Shown: positions 11,641 to 22,110 of the stretch, piece by piece | Numbering within the stretch: position 1 is the stretch's first letter | How the letters are laid out: the number at the start of each line of letters is the position of its first letter | DNA from: Cordilura impudica | Taxonomy: Eukaryota; Arthropoda; Insecta; Diptera; Scathophagidae | Reading direction: 5' to 3' | Length of the DNA stretch: 64,000 bases | NCBI GenBank assembly: GCA_963682025.1 | Contig: OY821520.1 | Location: 179,680,626 to 179,744,625 of the forward strand | Position numbers and translations under genes: made by a program | Notes under the pieces: generated by a model | The model's database searches: none | What the model saw: only the letters and a program-made list of their open reading frames with translations | What the model was told of the DNA's origin: nothing

Positions 11641-11845
11641 GGCTATAAATTGGAAGTAGATTTACAATATCTATCTACAATACACAACCATCACAATAAA
11701 TTACCGTTTTGTGTAGAAAAAAAAAATTTAAAGCATGAACAGATCAAATTAATAACAGACTTGAATGATAAAACAAACTATGTGATATGCTACAGAAATC
11801 TTAAACAATTTTATGGAAATTTTTCTATCCAGATTGTAAAATTTT
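11641..11845 (+). pseudogene. Polinton/Maverick DNA polymerase B fragment
   Basis: The + frame reads GYKLEVDLQYLSTIHNHHNK, LPFCVEK, then DLNDKTNYVICYRNLKQ. This matches the pattern typical of protein-primed DNA polymerase B of Polintons (G.iLEVDLeYp..lHd.HNd.P, then a YDK..YV.HYRNL segment). In the family this enzyme copies the element DNA. The fragment is about 65 residues with no start codon context and no neighbouring polymerase motifs. A decayed second copy lies at 61399-61532 plus 62107-62150. In this copy the polymerase motif C region is missing: the sequence jumps from about 12033 to a point equivalent to 62563 in the other copy. Confidence 0.7.
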
Positions 11846-12863
11846 GCTACAAAATATCTACAAAATTAATTAATTTACTATAATTTAAATATATTTCTAT
11901 AATAATTTAATGAACTGAATTTTAAACCAAGAACACAATTATGAAAAATTCCTTAGTTTGATTTTTATTACATATTTTGTAATAGTTTAAGTTTAAGTTC
12001 CTCATATAAATTTCATCAATATTCATAGCAATTGATCGTATTCAATAAGAAAAATATTTCAAATGCTTACTGTTTCTAATCTGATAGTTTTTCTACAAAA
12101 CAGATATCTTAAATTCATCAAAGCATGATAAATTATTTAAAAAAATTACTAATAATATGAAAATTTTTCTTTAAAAATCAATTTTATAGTTCTTACATCG
12201 AAAGCGTTGAAAAACTTACCAAAATTACTTGAAATAATTAACTCATTTATAGTTAATATCTAGCTAATATGAAAAAAAAGTTTCGTTTTTAAAAAAAGAA
12301 AGTTTGAAAATTTACTAAGGAAAAGGTAAATTTCCAGAATTTTTAAGAAAATTTGCTTAAGGAAAGAAGAAGAAGCAAACAAAACTAATGTATTTCTACT
12401 ATAATATATCAAAATGTAAAAAATTTAATTTTAAATAAAACAGTTAATAAAAAAAGAATGAACAATTTTTAATTTCAGTCACCTTCTACTGTATACTCTA
12501 AGTCAGAGGGCGATACAAAAAAATTTTTTTTAGAGGTTTTCTAAACATAAATTGTTAACTATAAGTAAGGTGAATATGGGTGCGAGACTTGCTAAACATA
12601 AGGTTTTCAACTCAAAGTAAGGCTTTTGGTTTGTGGTGTGGAGGGTATAAAAAGTAAAAACAAGTGGTCGAACAACGAACTCAGATCATTAAAAAGAGAA
12701 AAAGTCTTTAAATATCAAAATGCAATTACAGTAAATACAAATGATGCTTGGAATAGTTATAAGCAGGGACAGGAAGTTGATGCAAATGCATGTTTTCTGC
12801 CTTTAGTCTGAGACCAGGGTGAACTAAATATCTTTACGAATCAAAGAATTTGCGGAAAAATGG

Positions 12864-12960
12864 CATCGATTTGTTAGTGCATATTTTTGCATATTTTGCC
12901 ATAAATGCATATTTTTGCATATTTTGGTATAAATGCATATTTTTAGTGCATATTTCACAG
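12864..12960. repeat. left subterminal GTGCATATTTTT repeats of the hAT element
   Basis: There are several copies of tgcatatttttgcatatttt spaced by about 20-30 bp, ending gtgcatatttcac. The same unit recurs near the right end at 15094-15150. Repeated short motifs inside both ends are where hAT transposases commonly bind. Confidence 0.7.
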
Positions 12961-13481
12961 TTTTTCTCAAAAAAATAACTTTAGCAACAAAATCACTACA
13001 TTTGACAAATAAATGCACATTAGCGATTTTAATAAAGCCATTTCTGTTTTCAGCCCAAAAGTATGTGATCTTTTTTTTTATTAAGTTGATCTGAATAGTT
13101 GTAGTAAAAGGTAAATGTGTACTAAATTTACTCAGCATGGTTACGAAAATACACTTAATTTACAACTATTATAAAAAGAATAAAGTTTTAAGTTTTGTTT
13201 ACATATCTTTAGGCGTACTTATTTAAAATAGTACAATTTTTTGCAACAGTGTAAAAAGTAAATAAAGAATTAGGAAAAATTAATATTTTTGACATTTTGC
13301 TTTACTTTTTATAAACGTCATTGTGTTAAAAATAACGTCTACAATTTTCTTAAGAAATGTTGAATCTGCCAAACAATTGAATAGTTTTCATAATATTTAA
13401 AACTTTATTGTAAGTATAAATCTTAATCTGAAATAAATAAATAAATATATGTATATGAAATGAATATTTTTGTAGGAAAAA

Positions 13482-14966
13482 ATGCCTAAAGCCAAGCAAT
13501 CGAACAGAAATATATTATACAAGTACGTTTCTGACCACAGTGAAGTTTTTAAGACAGATGGAAAAGTACTATTTTGCAAAATATGTAACAAATCGGTATC
13601 GTTTGAAAAAAAATTCTTAGTTGACCAACATCTTCATAGCCAAAAACACAAGGATAAATGTCAACAAATTTCCGAAAGTTTGTCGCAGCCTTTAATAACT
13701 AGTCGTTCAACTGGGGATAAGACATGTGTGTTTAACATGGATTTATGTGAGGCATTTTTGTCTGCCGACATCCCATTATTTAAATTAAATAACGTTCACC
13801 TTACAAATTTTTTAAAAAAATATACAAAGGAGACTATACCCTCTGAAACTACGCTAAGAAAAACGTATGTAGATAAGTTGTACAATAGTAAACTAAACAA
13901 AGTAGTAGATGTTTTAAAAAATAGTTATTTGTGGGTATCAATTGACGAAACTATAGACATTGAAGGCAGACTGGTTGCAAATGTGATTGTTGGTGTGTTG
14001 GATGCAGATGAAGAAAAAGGAAAACAGAAGTTCTTGCTAAACGTAGTAGAATTAGATAAAGCAAATCATGCTACTATCGCACGCGCCTTTAACGACTCTA
14101 TTTCGCTGTTGGGAGAAAACTTCAACAAAAATCAAGTACTTTTGTACTTAACTGATGCTGCTCCATACATGGTGAAATCTGCCAGCTATTTAAATGTTTT
14201 TTATCCAAAAATGACTCACGTTACTTGCTTCGCGCATGCCATGCATAGAGTTGCAGAGGAAATACGAAATAAATTTGATGACATCGACCTTTTAATTTCT
14301 TATGGAAAAAAAATATTTATTAAAGCCCCAAAGCGGGTTGAAATATTAAAGGAAATGTATCCAACCTTAAATCTTCCACCTCGACCTGTCATAACAAGAT
14401 GGGGAACGTGGCTAGAAGCCGTTGAATACTACGCACAAAATTTTGATGAATTTAAAAATGTTGTTTATGCATTAAACGAAGAAGATGCTGTGGCAATAAA
14501 AAAAATTAAAGCTGTTTTAAATTTACCTTGTATCAAAAAAGATATAGTTTTTATTTTTTCGAACTATGCTTTTCTCATCAATACTATTGTTAAACTACAG
14601 GAATTTAATACATTGTCAACCCAAGTAAATCTTGTAGAAGAAGTTATAAAAAAAATTAACGAAGTGGAAGGCGAAGTTGGTCAAGAAATTAGTCAAAAAC
14701 TTAACACTGTCATACAAAAAAACAATGGTTTTAGTACTATCAAAAACATATCTCGTATGTTTACCTTAACGAATATTGATACAAACTTAGAAAAGCAATA
14801 TACAATAAAAGAATTAACATCTTTTAAACATGCACCGATCACAAGTGTGGACGTTGAGCGGTCATTTTCTACGTTTAAAACTTTTTTAAGATCAAATAGA
14901 TTAAATTTTACGTTTGAAAATATAAAGAAAAACCTATTTATTTATGTTAATAAAGGTTTTATTTAA
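13482..14966 (+). CDS. hAT-family transposase with N-terminal BED-type zinc finger
   Basis: This 494-residue uninterrupted gene starts at ATG 13482. An N-terminal zinc finger uses C32, C35, H50 or H52, and H56 (FCKICNK then HLHSQKHKDK), as in BED/C2H2 fingers that bind transposon ends. The RNase H-like catalytic domain shows D155 (WVSIDETID), D225 (LLYLTDAAPYM), the CFAHAMHRV block and the RWGTWLEA block. The C terminus has the hAT dimerisation motif with E459 (TSVDVERSFSTFKTFLRSNR). The expected DDE residues are all present. The expected role is cut-and-paste excision and insertion of the enclosing element in the nucleus. It sits centrally in that element and no internal stop or frameshift is seen. 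Some host proteins of CGGBP1 type derive from related hAT genes, but the intact ends argue for a mobile gene here. Confidence 0.93.
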   Translation: MPKAKQSNRNILYKYVSDHSEVFKTDGKVLFCKICNKSVSFEKKFLVDQHLHSQKHKDKCQQISESLSQPLITSRSTGDKTCVFNMDLCEAFLSADIPLFKLNNVHLTNFLKKYTKETIPSETTLRKTYVDKLYNSKLNKVVDVLKNSYLWVSIDETIDIEGRLVANVIVGVLDADEEKGKQKFLLNVVELDKANHATIARAFNDSISLLGENFNKNQVLLYLTDAAPYMVKSASYLNVFYPKMTHVTCFAHAMHRVAEEIRNKFDDIDLLISYGKKIFIKAPKRVEILKEMYPTLNLPPRPVITRWGTWLEAVEYYAQNFDEFKNVVYALNEEDAVAIKKIKAVLNLPCIKKDIVFIFSNYAFLINTIVKLQEFNTLSTQVNLVEEVIKKINEVEGEVGQEISQKLNTVIQKNNGFSTIKNISRMFTLTNIDTNLEKQYTIKELTSFKHAPITSVDVERSFSTFKTFLRSNRLNFTFENIKKNLFIYVNKGFI

Positions 14967-15093
14967 GTTTATTTAATACATCTCCATATACTTTTTATTT
15001 TAAGAAAAAAATGAGACTGAATTGATACTTTGTTTTTTTTTTGTTGTGTTTTATGTTATGTTTTTTTTTTAATAAAATATAAAAAAAAATTTT

Positions 15094-15155
15094 AAGTGCA
15101 TATTTTTTAATTTTTAGTGCATATTTTAAGTTTTTTAGTGCATATTATAGGCGCC
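15094..15155. repeat. right subterminal GTGCATATTTT repeats of the hAT element
   Basis: Three copies of agtgcatattttt-like units lie at about 15096, 15116 and 15138, mirroring the cluster at 12864-12960. They are probably transposase-binding sites by analogy with other hAT elements. Confidence 0.65.
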
Positions 15156-15350
15156 TAAAACGCGATTTTAAATGCATTAACTTCCTGTCCCTGGTTATAA
15201 GATAATAAGAAATATCTATAAAGTAAAGATTGAACATGAAAAAAATAAATATATTAATAATAAAATAAATAGTGCAAATAACCAAAAGAAATGTGGAGTA
15301 AAATTAAATCTGTGATAAAAACTGTGATATATAAACAAATAGAATAATAT

Positions 15351-16116
15351 TCTATGGTTTTCTAGAATAACCGCGTATGTCATAAAATCAAAATGTTCAG
15401 GAGAGCCAAAAAACGTTATATTTGACATTATGGGCTCGATATAAAGTTTTTAGGACTTTTTATTTAACAGTTCTATAGATATGGGCAATAAATACTTTAT
15501 AAAAAATTTTGAGTCAGAAATCTTAAGAGGAATAGAACCTAGAGAAGGACGAAAAAACAATATGTAAATTACACTTAAAGTTTGTGCAGATAAAACAACT
15601 TATGTCGACAAATGTCATTCTCTTTGAAAAAGAAAACTACCAGTGCAACTACACATTTAGACATAAGTTGTTGTTGCTTGAAAAATATTTTTTTTTTTTC
15701 GTCAACAGAAAGTTAACGGGACTTAGGGTAGAATATAACAACATATCAAGAATAATAGTGACAACAAATAACAGAAATAAACACAACAGTTTTTATAAGT
15801 GGTTATAAAATGAAAAATAATCCAAATTTATTTTGAATTTTTTTTCATTAATAACAACGTATGTCGCTATGTGTCGTTTTCTGTGAAAATAATTTGTCAG
15901 CGATCAAACGTAGGTTGACATAAGTTATTAGTGCTGCAAATTAGTTTAATAAACATTTAAGTTACGTCGTTATTTAAAGAAAAAGGTCAGAAATGGTCAA
16001 TATTTTTTTGAAAAAAATTAAACACATGTAAAGACCGTTAAAAATTACTATATTTGGCATCGTTAACTCAAAACTGACAAAAATGGACATACGCGGTTAT
16101 TCCAGAAAACCACAGA
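15351..16116. mobile_element. 766-bp MITE with 30-bp inverted ends (AATAACCGC family)
   Basis: The left end reads TCTATGGTTTTCTAGAATAA then CCGCGTATGTC. The right end in reverse complement reads TCTGTGGTTTTCTGGAATAA then CCGCGTATGTC. A 3-base TAT lies directly outside each end. It interrupts the non-LTR linker of the corpse at 12650-17270. Internal short palindromes such as acttatgtcgacaaat are present but there is no gene. A relative with similar ends lies at 23567-23963. Confidence 0.8.
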
Positions 16117-17499
16117 TATAAAGACAATTTCCAAATAGCCAAAAATTTTAATAATTATTTTGTAACTAGTGTTAAAGAAATCAGATATTCAATTGAAAAT
16201 GTGCAGTATGAAAATCAAATACCTGTGATAAACTTTAAATTTAATTTCCGTGCAATACATTTCCAAGAACTAAAGATTATTTTTAAAAGCATTAACAAAA
16301 AACCTGATTATAACAAACTATATAGCAATAGAAAATGATTTTAGAGTACCACAAGGCTCAATTTTAGGAGCTCTTCTATTTGTTATATATAAACGATATT
16401 GAAAATATATTAGAGAAATGCGAAGCTGTACTATGTATATGCGGACGATACTTTGATTTTCACAGAAGCAGCAACGGAGGAAATATGTCATGAAAATTTA
16501 ACGAATGATATAGATAATATTAATAAATGGCTAAAAATGAATAAATTAAAAATTTACGGAAACAAAACTAAATTAATGGAAATCAATATGAACACAAACA
16601 TAACATTCAAAATAAATAATGTAATAATAGAAAAAGTGAATAATATAAAATATATGGGTTCCTTAATTGACGAAGATTTAAACTTTAAAGATCATGTCGA
16701 ATACATATGTAAGAAAATTGGCAAGAAAATCGGATTTTTTAAACTTTTGAGAAACAAGGTAACAATATTAACCGCAATTAATATCTATAACACTACGATG
16801 AAACCTCATTTTGACCCTCATGGGTCAATCATATTATTTACATGCTGTTCAGACCAACAAATAACGATATTGCAAAAACTACAAAATAAACAAACAATTT
16901 TAAAATGAAATCGGTTTACGTCAATAAGATATATCTTAGATGCACTGAAATGGCTAAACATCCAATAAAGGCTGCAACTTAATACAATATTCTTTATCCA
17001 AAAAATGAAAATGGGAAGAGCACCAGATTACTTGATCGAACAAATTAGATATGTTGGATATGTTCAACATTATAGCCTTAGGAATGCCTTAGACTTTAGA
17101 CCACAGATAGCAGATACAACAGCCATACAAAAATCTTTATTTTACTAAGGATTAAATCTTTACAACATGATGCCGAATGATGTCAAGAACGAAATGAATA
17201 TAAATGTTTTTAGAAAGAAAACTGTAAATTTTATTAAAAATGTTAACTTTTAATCAGAGTATATGATAAAATTTGTTAATTAATATGAAATGTCATTTAA
17301 AAGTATTTAAATACTACTAATAATATTAAATTATTCCAAAACCATAGTTCATACAGCTTATGCTGCAACAGAGCTTATCGCGTGGTTCGTACCAGAAATG
17401 AGTAATCTCTAGCATATGCGGACCTAATAATAATAATAGTAATAATAATAATAAACCTTGTAAATAAATAAATATGCCCTTATTTCAAGTTTGATGATA

Positions 17500-17640
17500 T
17501 CCAGAAAATTTTTCACAATGACTTAACAAAAAATTATATTCGTTGGAGCTTTAAAATCGCCGAAAATCGAAGCTTGGAAAAATTACTACTCGACAAAAAA
17601 CAGAAAATAAAAAAAAAATTTCGAAAAAAATATAAGTATT
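17500..17640. repeat. fragment of the foldback-type repeat found at 24-26 kb
   Basis: It contains aaaaaattatattcgttgga, then gaagcttggaaaaattacta and ctcgacaaaaaacagaaaat. The arms at 25080-25260 and 25755-26010 have the same order of motifs. It ends at the left end of the Tc1 element. Confidence 0.6.
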
Positions 17641-18871
17641 TACACTTGTGGACATACAATTAAGTCATTTCTACAGTAATACTTAATTTAAAAAAAAAAA
17701 TAAGTTTTAATAAAAATTTTAACAAAAACAACTTCTATTTATTCACTTTAAATATCTAACAGTTAATTAATTACAAAAACTTAAAAAGTTATTCATTGTA
17801 AATACGTTTTTTTACAAAGCAAATGTCAGTCTTATATTTTTTATGGACATATGTTAGGTTACCTGAAAAGAAATTGTTAAAATTTGTTTAAATTATTTTA
17901 TTTTTTATTCAAACTATTTTGAACCTTTAGTATTTTGTTGGGTACCCTTTATTGTTTTAGCCAAATCCCAAAGTGCATTTTTATTTGTAGGTTTTCTGGC
18001 CGCAACTGCTCATTTTACGATCCCCCATAGATTTTCTATGGGCTTTAACTCGGGATTTTGAACTGGCCACTCAAGAACCTTTATTATGTTTTCGTCAAAC
18101 CATGTCTTAACGACCCGAGATGTATGCTTCGAGCCGTTATCCTGCTAAAATATCCATGCTAGTGGTAAATCATCAGCATAAACATTGTCTATATTATTCT
18201 CCAGATATATTTTTGTACATTTCCCCAGTCATTTTCCCATCTTTTTTAAGTAATGAATCATCCCCGGACGAGGTAAAACATCCCCACGCCATTACTGGAT
18301 CCAAACATTTTATTGACTGGTCGTCGCACATAGGGTCTGCCGATGTTTCGAAAACATTGAACTTTGATTCATCACTCCACACTATTAATTTCCAAAAATT
18401 TGGATCCCTACGAAGGTGAATTTTTGCAAACCGCAAGCGTTGCTGAATATTTTTCTTTGACATATATGGTTTATTCTCGCTATGCGGTCATGAATATTAT
18501 TTTCTGTCAGACGTCTACTTACGGTCCTTGCTGATATTTTAATGCCATGTTCCTTTTACTCATCCTGGCCATAATCTTATCTTCCACTTTGTCGTTATGC
18601 GTTATTTATGTCTTTGCAAATTATCGAAAGACTTACATTATTTATAATGTTTAATAGCGTCGGCAACCTTTCCCAGCGATAATGAAATAATATTTTCACA
18701 ACTTCAATTGGAGTAGAGCTCTAATTTTTAGCCAAAATTTAACAACGTCAAATGGAACTAAAAAGTTAAAAAGTTTTAAATGACCAATAAAACCCTTTTG
18801 GTACCATAAAATTTTCTTAATACAAATATACCTTCGATAATCAAAATGACGTAATTAGTTGTCCACTTACT
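17641..18871. mobile_element. Tc1-like transposon, degenerate
   Basis: The left end reads CACTTGTGGACATACAATTA then GTCATTT, after TA. The right end in reverse complement reads AGTGGACAACTAATTA then CGTCATTT. The inverted ends flank a minus-strand Tc1 transposase corpse. The right terminus has lost a few bases compared with the left. Confidence 0.75.
17917..18570 (-). pseudogene. Tc1-family transposase, disabled
   Basis: The minus strand shows the second helix-turn-helix (ISARTVSRRLTEN) and the first catalytic block (LIVWSDESKFNVF), followed by VMAWGCFTSSGDDSLL. After a stop come QDNGSKHTSRVVKTWFDEN and EWPVQNPELKPIENLWGIVK. The DDE triad has 34 residues between the last two acidic residues, the DD34E spacing of Tc1. 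Stops interrupt the frame, for example just before QDNGSKHTS and inside the C-terminal block. The expected length of such proteins is about 340 residues, and the first helix-turn-helix is not clear here. Confidence 0.85.
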
Positions 18872-18889
18872 GATGGTTTACAATACTAA

Positions 18890-21270
18890 ACATTGTAATG
18901 CTAATTTTTTTTTATATATTCAAAGAATCATATCGGTACAGTTTAGCCACAAAATTACAACAGCCGCAGCTAAGCACGTCTAGTTCAATAAGAGCAGAAC
19001 CGCAAGTCAGTATGTCTAGACAGGTGAAACTACTATCCCCAAAAGTAGAGAGCGTGTATAAAAGTCAGAGACTTGGCTGCGAAATGTGCGTAAATAAAAA
19101 CGAGCAAAAAGCGAACAATACAAAAACTACAAAGAGAATATTGTTCTACAAATTCACCTCAAACGGGCGAATGTCCATGTCCCAAGAAATGTCATCGAAA
19201 AATGAATGAGGAATGTCAGCTGGAAATATTTAGAATTTTTTACGCATTGGCTAAGTTTGACACTCAGAATGCATTACTGTTCTCATACAATGTTCACTCT
19301 ATGAGTTTTTAAGCATATAAGGGAGTTGAAATACGGAACAACAAAATGAGTTCGATAACTTGAAAGATGGAATTGCAAAGGCAACCGTTTTGACCTCTTA
19401 TCCGTTGATGCAACGAAGTTTGCAGTGGTTGAAGTTATTATGCATGGAGAAACCGCCATTGCATATGTATCTGGATCTACATAATAATAGTCTAATAGTC
19501 ATGTAATTTAGGCTCAGATTGAAGAGGAGTTATTCTCAATTTTCTGTGAGTGTACACGTTTACATCAGTATGTTTATGATAGAAGTGTTGTTGTCGAAAC
19601 CGACCATAAACTGTTTGTTCCGTTGTTCAATAAACTCTTGTACAATATTCCAATTCCAAAGATTTATGCTTCGATTACCATATTACAATATAAACGTAGC
19701 TTACAAACATGGCAATGAATTGTTCATTGCCCATACCTCGTCTTACAATATAACCGTATTTTACACATGTCCTCTAGGACACTGTATCGCACTTTTTGGT
19801 GCTAGCAACTTATAGCATAGTTTTTTCCTTGATTTACAATATAATTCATTAATTTGTCATCTAATGAAATAAAGAGTCTTATAGGATATTTGAGGGAAGG
19901 TTGGCTAGATAAAAAGGACTAACTGATATACAGATACAACGATATTATGGCATTAAGGATGAGTTGATGGTAGTAAAGGACATTTTATTCAAGAACAAGC
20001 GTTTTTTATTATTCGTTCCAAGGAGGCTGAGAATAAGATGTGCATGAAAGGCCTATGGGAATCCAGGGTTGTCAAAGCTTAGCATGGGGTACAATTTTTT
20101 GGCCCAATATAAGTAATGATATTTAGTATATGGTTTCAAAGGGAAAAATTTGTCTTAAGTATAGAAATGCAAATTCTAAAGAGGATTTATAGAGTCATGC
20201 ATTTTATAGAATAACTTGGTTTATAGCTATTGGATACGATTTGTTTCAGTTTGATAGAAAATTTATTTGATAGTCGTTGAATATTTTTCTGAATTTTTTA
20301 AAGTACAGATAATAACGCAAATTAAGTAGATTTTTGCTAGTGTATTGCCGCGATGCAGTTTATTGGAAAATAAAGAAAACAACGATTTTTAAGCTTTTAT
20401 TAATAAGAGAAAAGTTATCTATATTTTATTTAAAATAAATTACCTTTAAAATAAATGGGTGGACTGTATATACATATGTATCCGTGTTGAGTGCATGAAG
20501 TGCTCGCCTTAATATTCAAGCGAAGATTACAAAGTTACATCTAACAAAGATAGGAAGAGGCAACGAGCAAGATACCATTAACGGTTTACTCGTAAGAATC
20601 TGTGTAATTACTCCCTACAAAGTTGTATAAAAAAAAGCGTAAAGCCTAGATTCTAACCTGTAATTAGGGTTTGCAAAGGCATACTCAATTTAATAAGCAA
20701 ATTTAATGAATTTGTGCTTAAACATCTAGGAACAGTGTCCCTACCATTATAGTTTTCGACAACGGATCACTTTTTAATTCAACTGCGTAAAGGTAATTTT
20801 GTATTTATTGGGATATTGAGAATATTACATGAGGTCCTTTTTATCCACATCTAATGGTCTTACGTAAAGGTTATCCACACAAGAACATTAATATGTAAGG
20901 AATCTGATAGACTATCGTAAAACACTGATATGAATATGAACATGCCAAGTGCCCTTCTTAATTATTAATGAGTATAAAATTACATTCAAGGCTACCTGCC
21001 ATTTCAGATGAGTTAAAATCAAAGGTAATAAAATAGTTTAAAAAAAAATATATAATGAGGTAGTTTACAGAAGAAATAGGCAACATATATTATAAAGATA
21101 AAGGGATTCACATAGGAGAATATGGAAAATAGCACGAATGTAGAACATAATATGGATTTGGATAAAAATAAAAATGTAGTAAATGCTGATGATGTGATAA
21201 TGGAATTAATACTAATCATAATGAAATGTATATACCAAAATATGGGAGAAGAATAGTTCCGCCCAACATG
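18890..21270 (+). pseudogene. Ty3/Gypsy retrotransposon corpse (RNase H and integrase remnants)
   Basis: Near 19394-19490 the + strand reads LLSVDATKFAVVEVIMHGE then TAIAYVSGS, an RNase H start. At 19515-19690 come AQIEEELFSIL-like text and YVYDRSVVVETDHKPLF. At 19920-20040 an integrase N-terminal segment is visible (DELMVVKDILFKNKRFL, FVPRRLR). At 20700-21010 come an integrase core remnant (FSTTDHFLIQLRKG, SNGL) and a C-terminal KATCHFR-like block. The order matches the pol of mag/K02A2.6-like Gypsy elements. Many stops and frameshifts break it, and no LTR was recognised. The segment 18890-19330 may be a gag remnant but is not convincing. It ends about 400 bp before the first visible Spt6 exon. 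Confidence 0.75.
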
Positions 21271-21279
21271 CTAAATTTG

Positions 21280-21672
21280 TAGAGTAGAGTTGAGTATTCA
21301 AAAGTTGTTAATATTAATATTTCTTAAAAAGGGAAGATGTTAATAAATTAAAACCACAATGTTTGTTGTTTTAACAATGTTATTAAAAATAGTCGGTATT
21401 TACAAGTACTCGGTATTTATTATTAGTATTAAGTACTCATGTATAGTCAATATTATATATGATACATAATAAAATATGCTTTTCAAGAAACAACAGTTAC
21501 TTTTGAGACAATGTGTAAAACAAAAATTTATCCCCCAAATTTGATGTTGGATCTGACAGTTCTATCACATATCCAAATTGCACCGCAGTCTGAGAGGACC
21601 TTACATTTAATTTAAAAAAATTTTCTAAATGTGGCAGTATTTTTTTTTTTTTTTTCAAAATTTTCGTTTAAG
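21280..21672. other. intronic DNA upstream of Spt6 exon 2
   Basis: No gene or clear repeat is seen. A pyrimidine tract (ttttttttttttttcaaaat) and TTTAAG lead into the exon at 21673. The 5' splice partner, coding the first ~40 acidic residues usual in Spt6, was not found upstream in this window. Confidence 0.6.
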
Positions 21673-21878
21673 ATGATGATGAGCGCTTACGTGAGGAACT
21701 TAAAGATTTAATTGATGATAATCCAATCGAAGACGGAAGCGATGGAGAAGATTCTGATATATCAAATACATCAAAGAAGAGAAAAAAACACGAAGACGAC
21801 GATGATTTGGACGATCGATTAGAAGACGATGATTATGATTTAATCGAAGAAAATTTGGGAGTGAAGGTTGAAAGAAGG
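21673..21878 (+). CDS. Spt6: Spt6, acidic N-terminal exon (probably exon 2)
   Basis: The exon reads [20 protein letters not shown], later [20 protein letters not shown] and [15 protein letters not shown], which I recognise as the acidic N-terminal region of insect Spt6. The acceptor is TTTAAG before 21673 and the donor is GTAAGC at 21879. It begins with the last two bases of a GAT codon, so the previous exon should end in G (phase 1), and it finishes on a complete AGG codon. Frame and spacing link it to the next exon at 21934. Confidence 0.93.
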
Positions 21879-21933
21879 GTAAGCTTGTCAGAGTAATTTT
21901 TTTTACTGTGAAAATTTTCTATATTACTTTTAG

Positions 21934-22050
21934 AAGCGATTCAAACGATTGCGAAGAATACAAGATGAGGAAAGTGATGGAGAAGAAGACAATGTTGATG
22001 AAGGCTTGGCGAGAGAAGCTATAGCTGAACAATTATTTGACGACGATGAA
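21934..22050 (+). CDS. Spt6: Spt6, second visible exon
   Basis: It reads KRFKRLRRIQDEESDGEEDN then VDEGLAREAIAEQLFDDDE, continuing the Spt6 N-terminal region. The acceptor is TTACTTTTAG and the donor GTACGT. The exon has exactly 39 codons, so the phase is kept. The introns on either side are short (55 and 60 bp), unlike the 12.3-kb intron after the next exon. Confidence 0.93.
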
Positions 22051-22110
22051 GTACGTTCTAATTATGCTCGTGTTAATTGTACATATTTAAACAATAACTT
22101 TTTTTTATAG

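Larger units (their letters stand above)
7561..12637. mobile_element. degenerate Polinton/Maverick-derived element with terminal inverted repeats
   Basis: The stretch 7561-7826 (acaaaccaaaagccttactt to tgcttcttcttctttcc) is matched in reverse complement by about 12367-12637, giving terminal inverted repeats of about 270 bp. Inside are T-rich arrays, a Polinton-type DNA polymerase B fragment (11641-11845), a MITE (8462-8963) and a ~390-bp insertion (11160-11545). About 10140-12440 recurs in direct orientation at 56700-57190 and 60480-62935. About 9440-10560 recurs in reverse at 62936-64000. No capsid, integrase or protease gene was recognised, so this is a non-autonomous or decayed relative. 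No target duplication was found. Confidence 0.55.
12764..15193 (+). mobile_element. apparently complete hAT transposon with 8-bp target duplication
   Basis: The element starts CAGGGACAGGAAGTTGATGC and ends, in reverse complement, CAGGGACAGGAAGTTAATGC. It is flanked on both sides by GTTATAAG (12756-12763 and 15194-15201), a perfect 8-bp duplication that fits the hAT target pattern nTnnnnAn. Removing the element and one duplication restores the reading frame of the non-LTR linker around it (WNSYK before, IRNIYKVKI after). It holds one uninterrupted transposase gene. Subterminal GTGCATATTTT repeats lie just inside both ends. Of everything in the window it looks the most likely to be recently mobile. 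Confidence 0.93.
12650..17270 (+). pseudogene. non-LTR retrotransposon corpse interrupted by a hAT element and a MITE
   Basis: Three + strand pieces belong together. The first is an endonuclease-RT linker (KNKWSNNELRSLKREKVFKY) running to 12763. The second continues from 15202 (YKVKIEHEKNKYINNK, KMWSKIKSVIK) to about 15350. The third, from 16117, has NFNNYFVTSVKEI, a damaged VPQGSILG block, then YADDTLIFTEA near 16436 and the RT thumb (INKWLKMNKLKI, INIYNTTMKPHFDP). The C-terminal region continues with frameshifts to about 17255. The palm between NKKPDYNKL and the SILG block is deleted. The 3' end carries a TAA-rich tail at about 17425-17455, a style of tail seen in the I and related clades. 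The exact clade is uncertain. Confidence 0.8.

Noticed and set aside
18898..19209. 103-codon + strand open frame with Ser/Gln-rich start
   Set aside because: There is no recognisable family and it sits at the edge of a Gypsy corpse. It may be a gag remnant, but the evidence is too weak for a separate gene.
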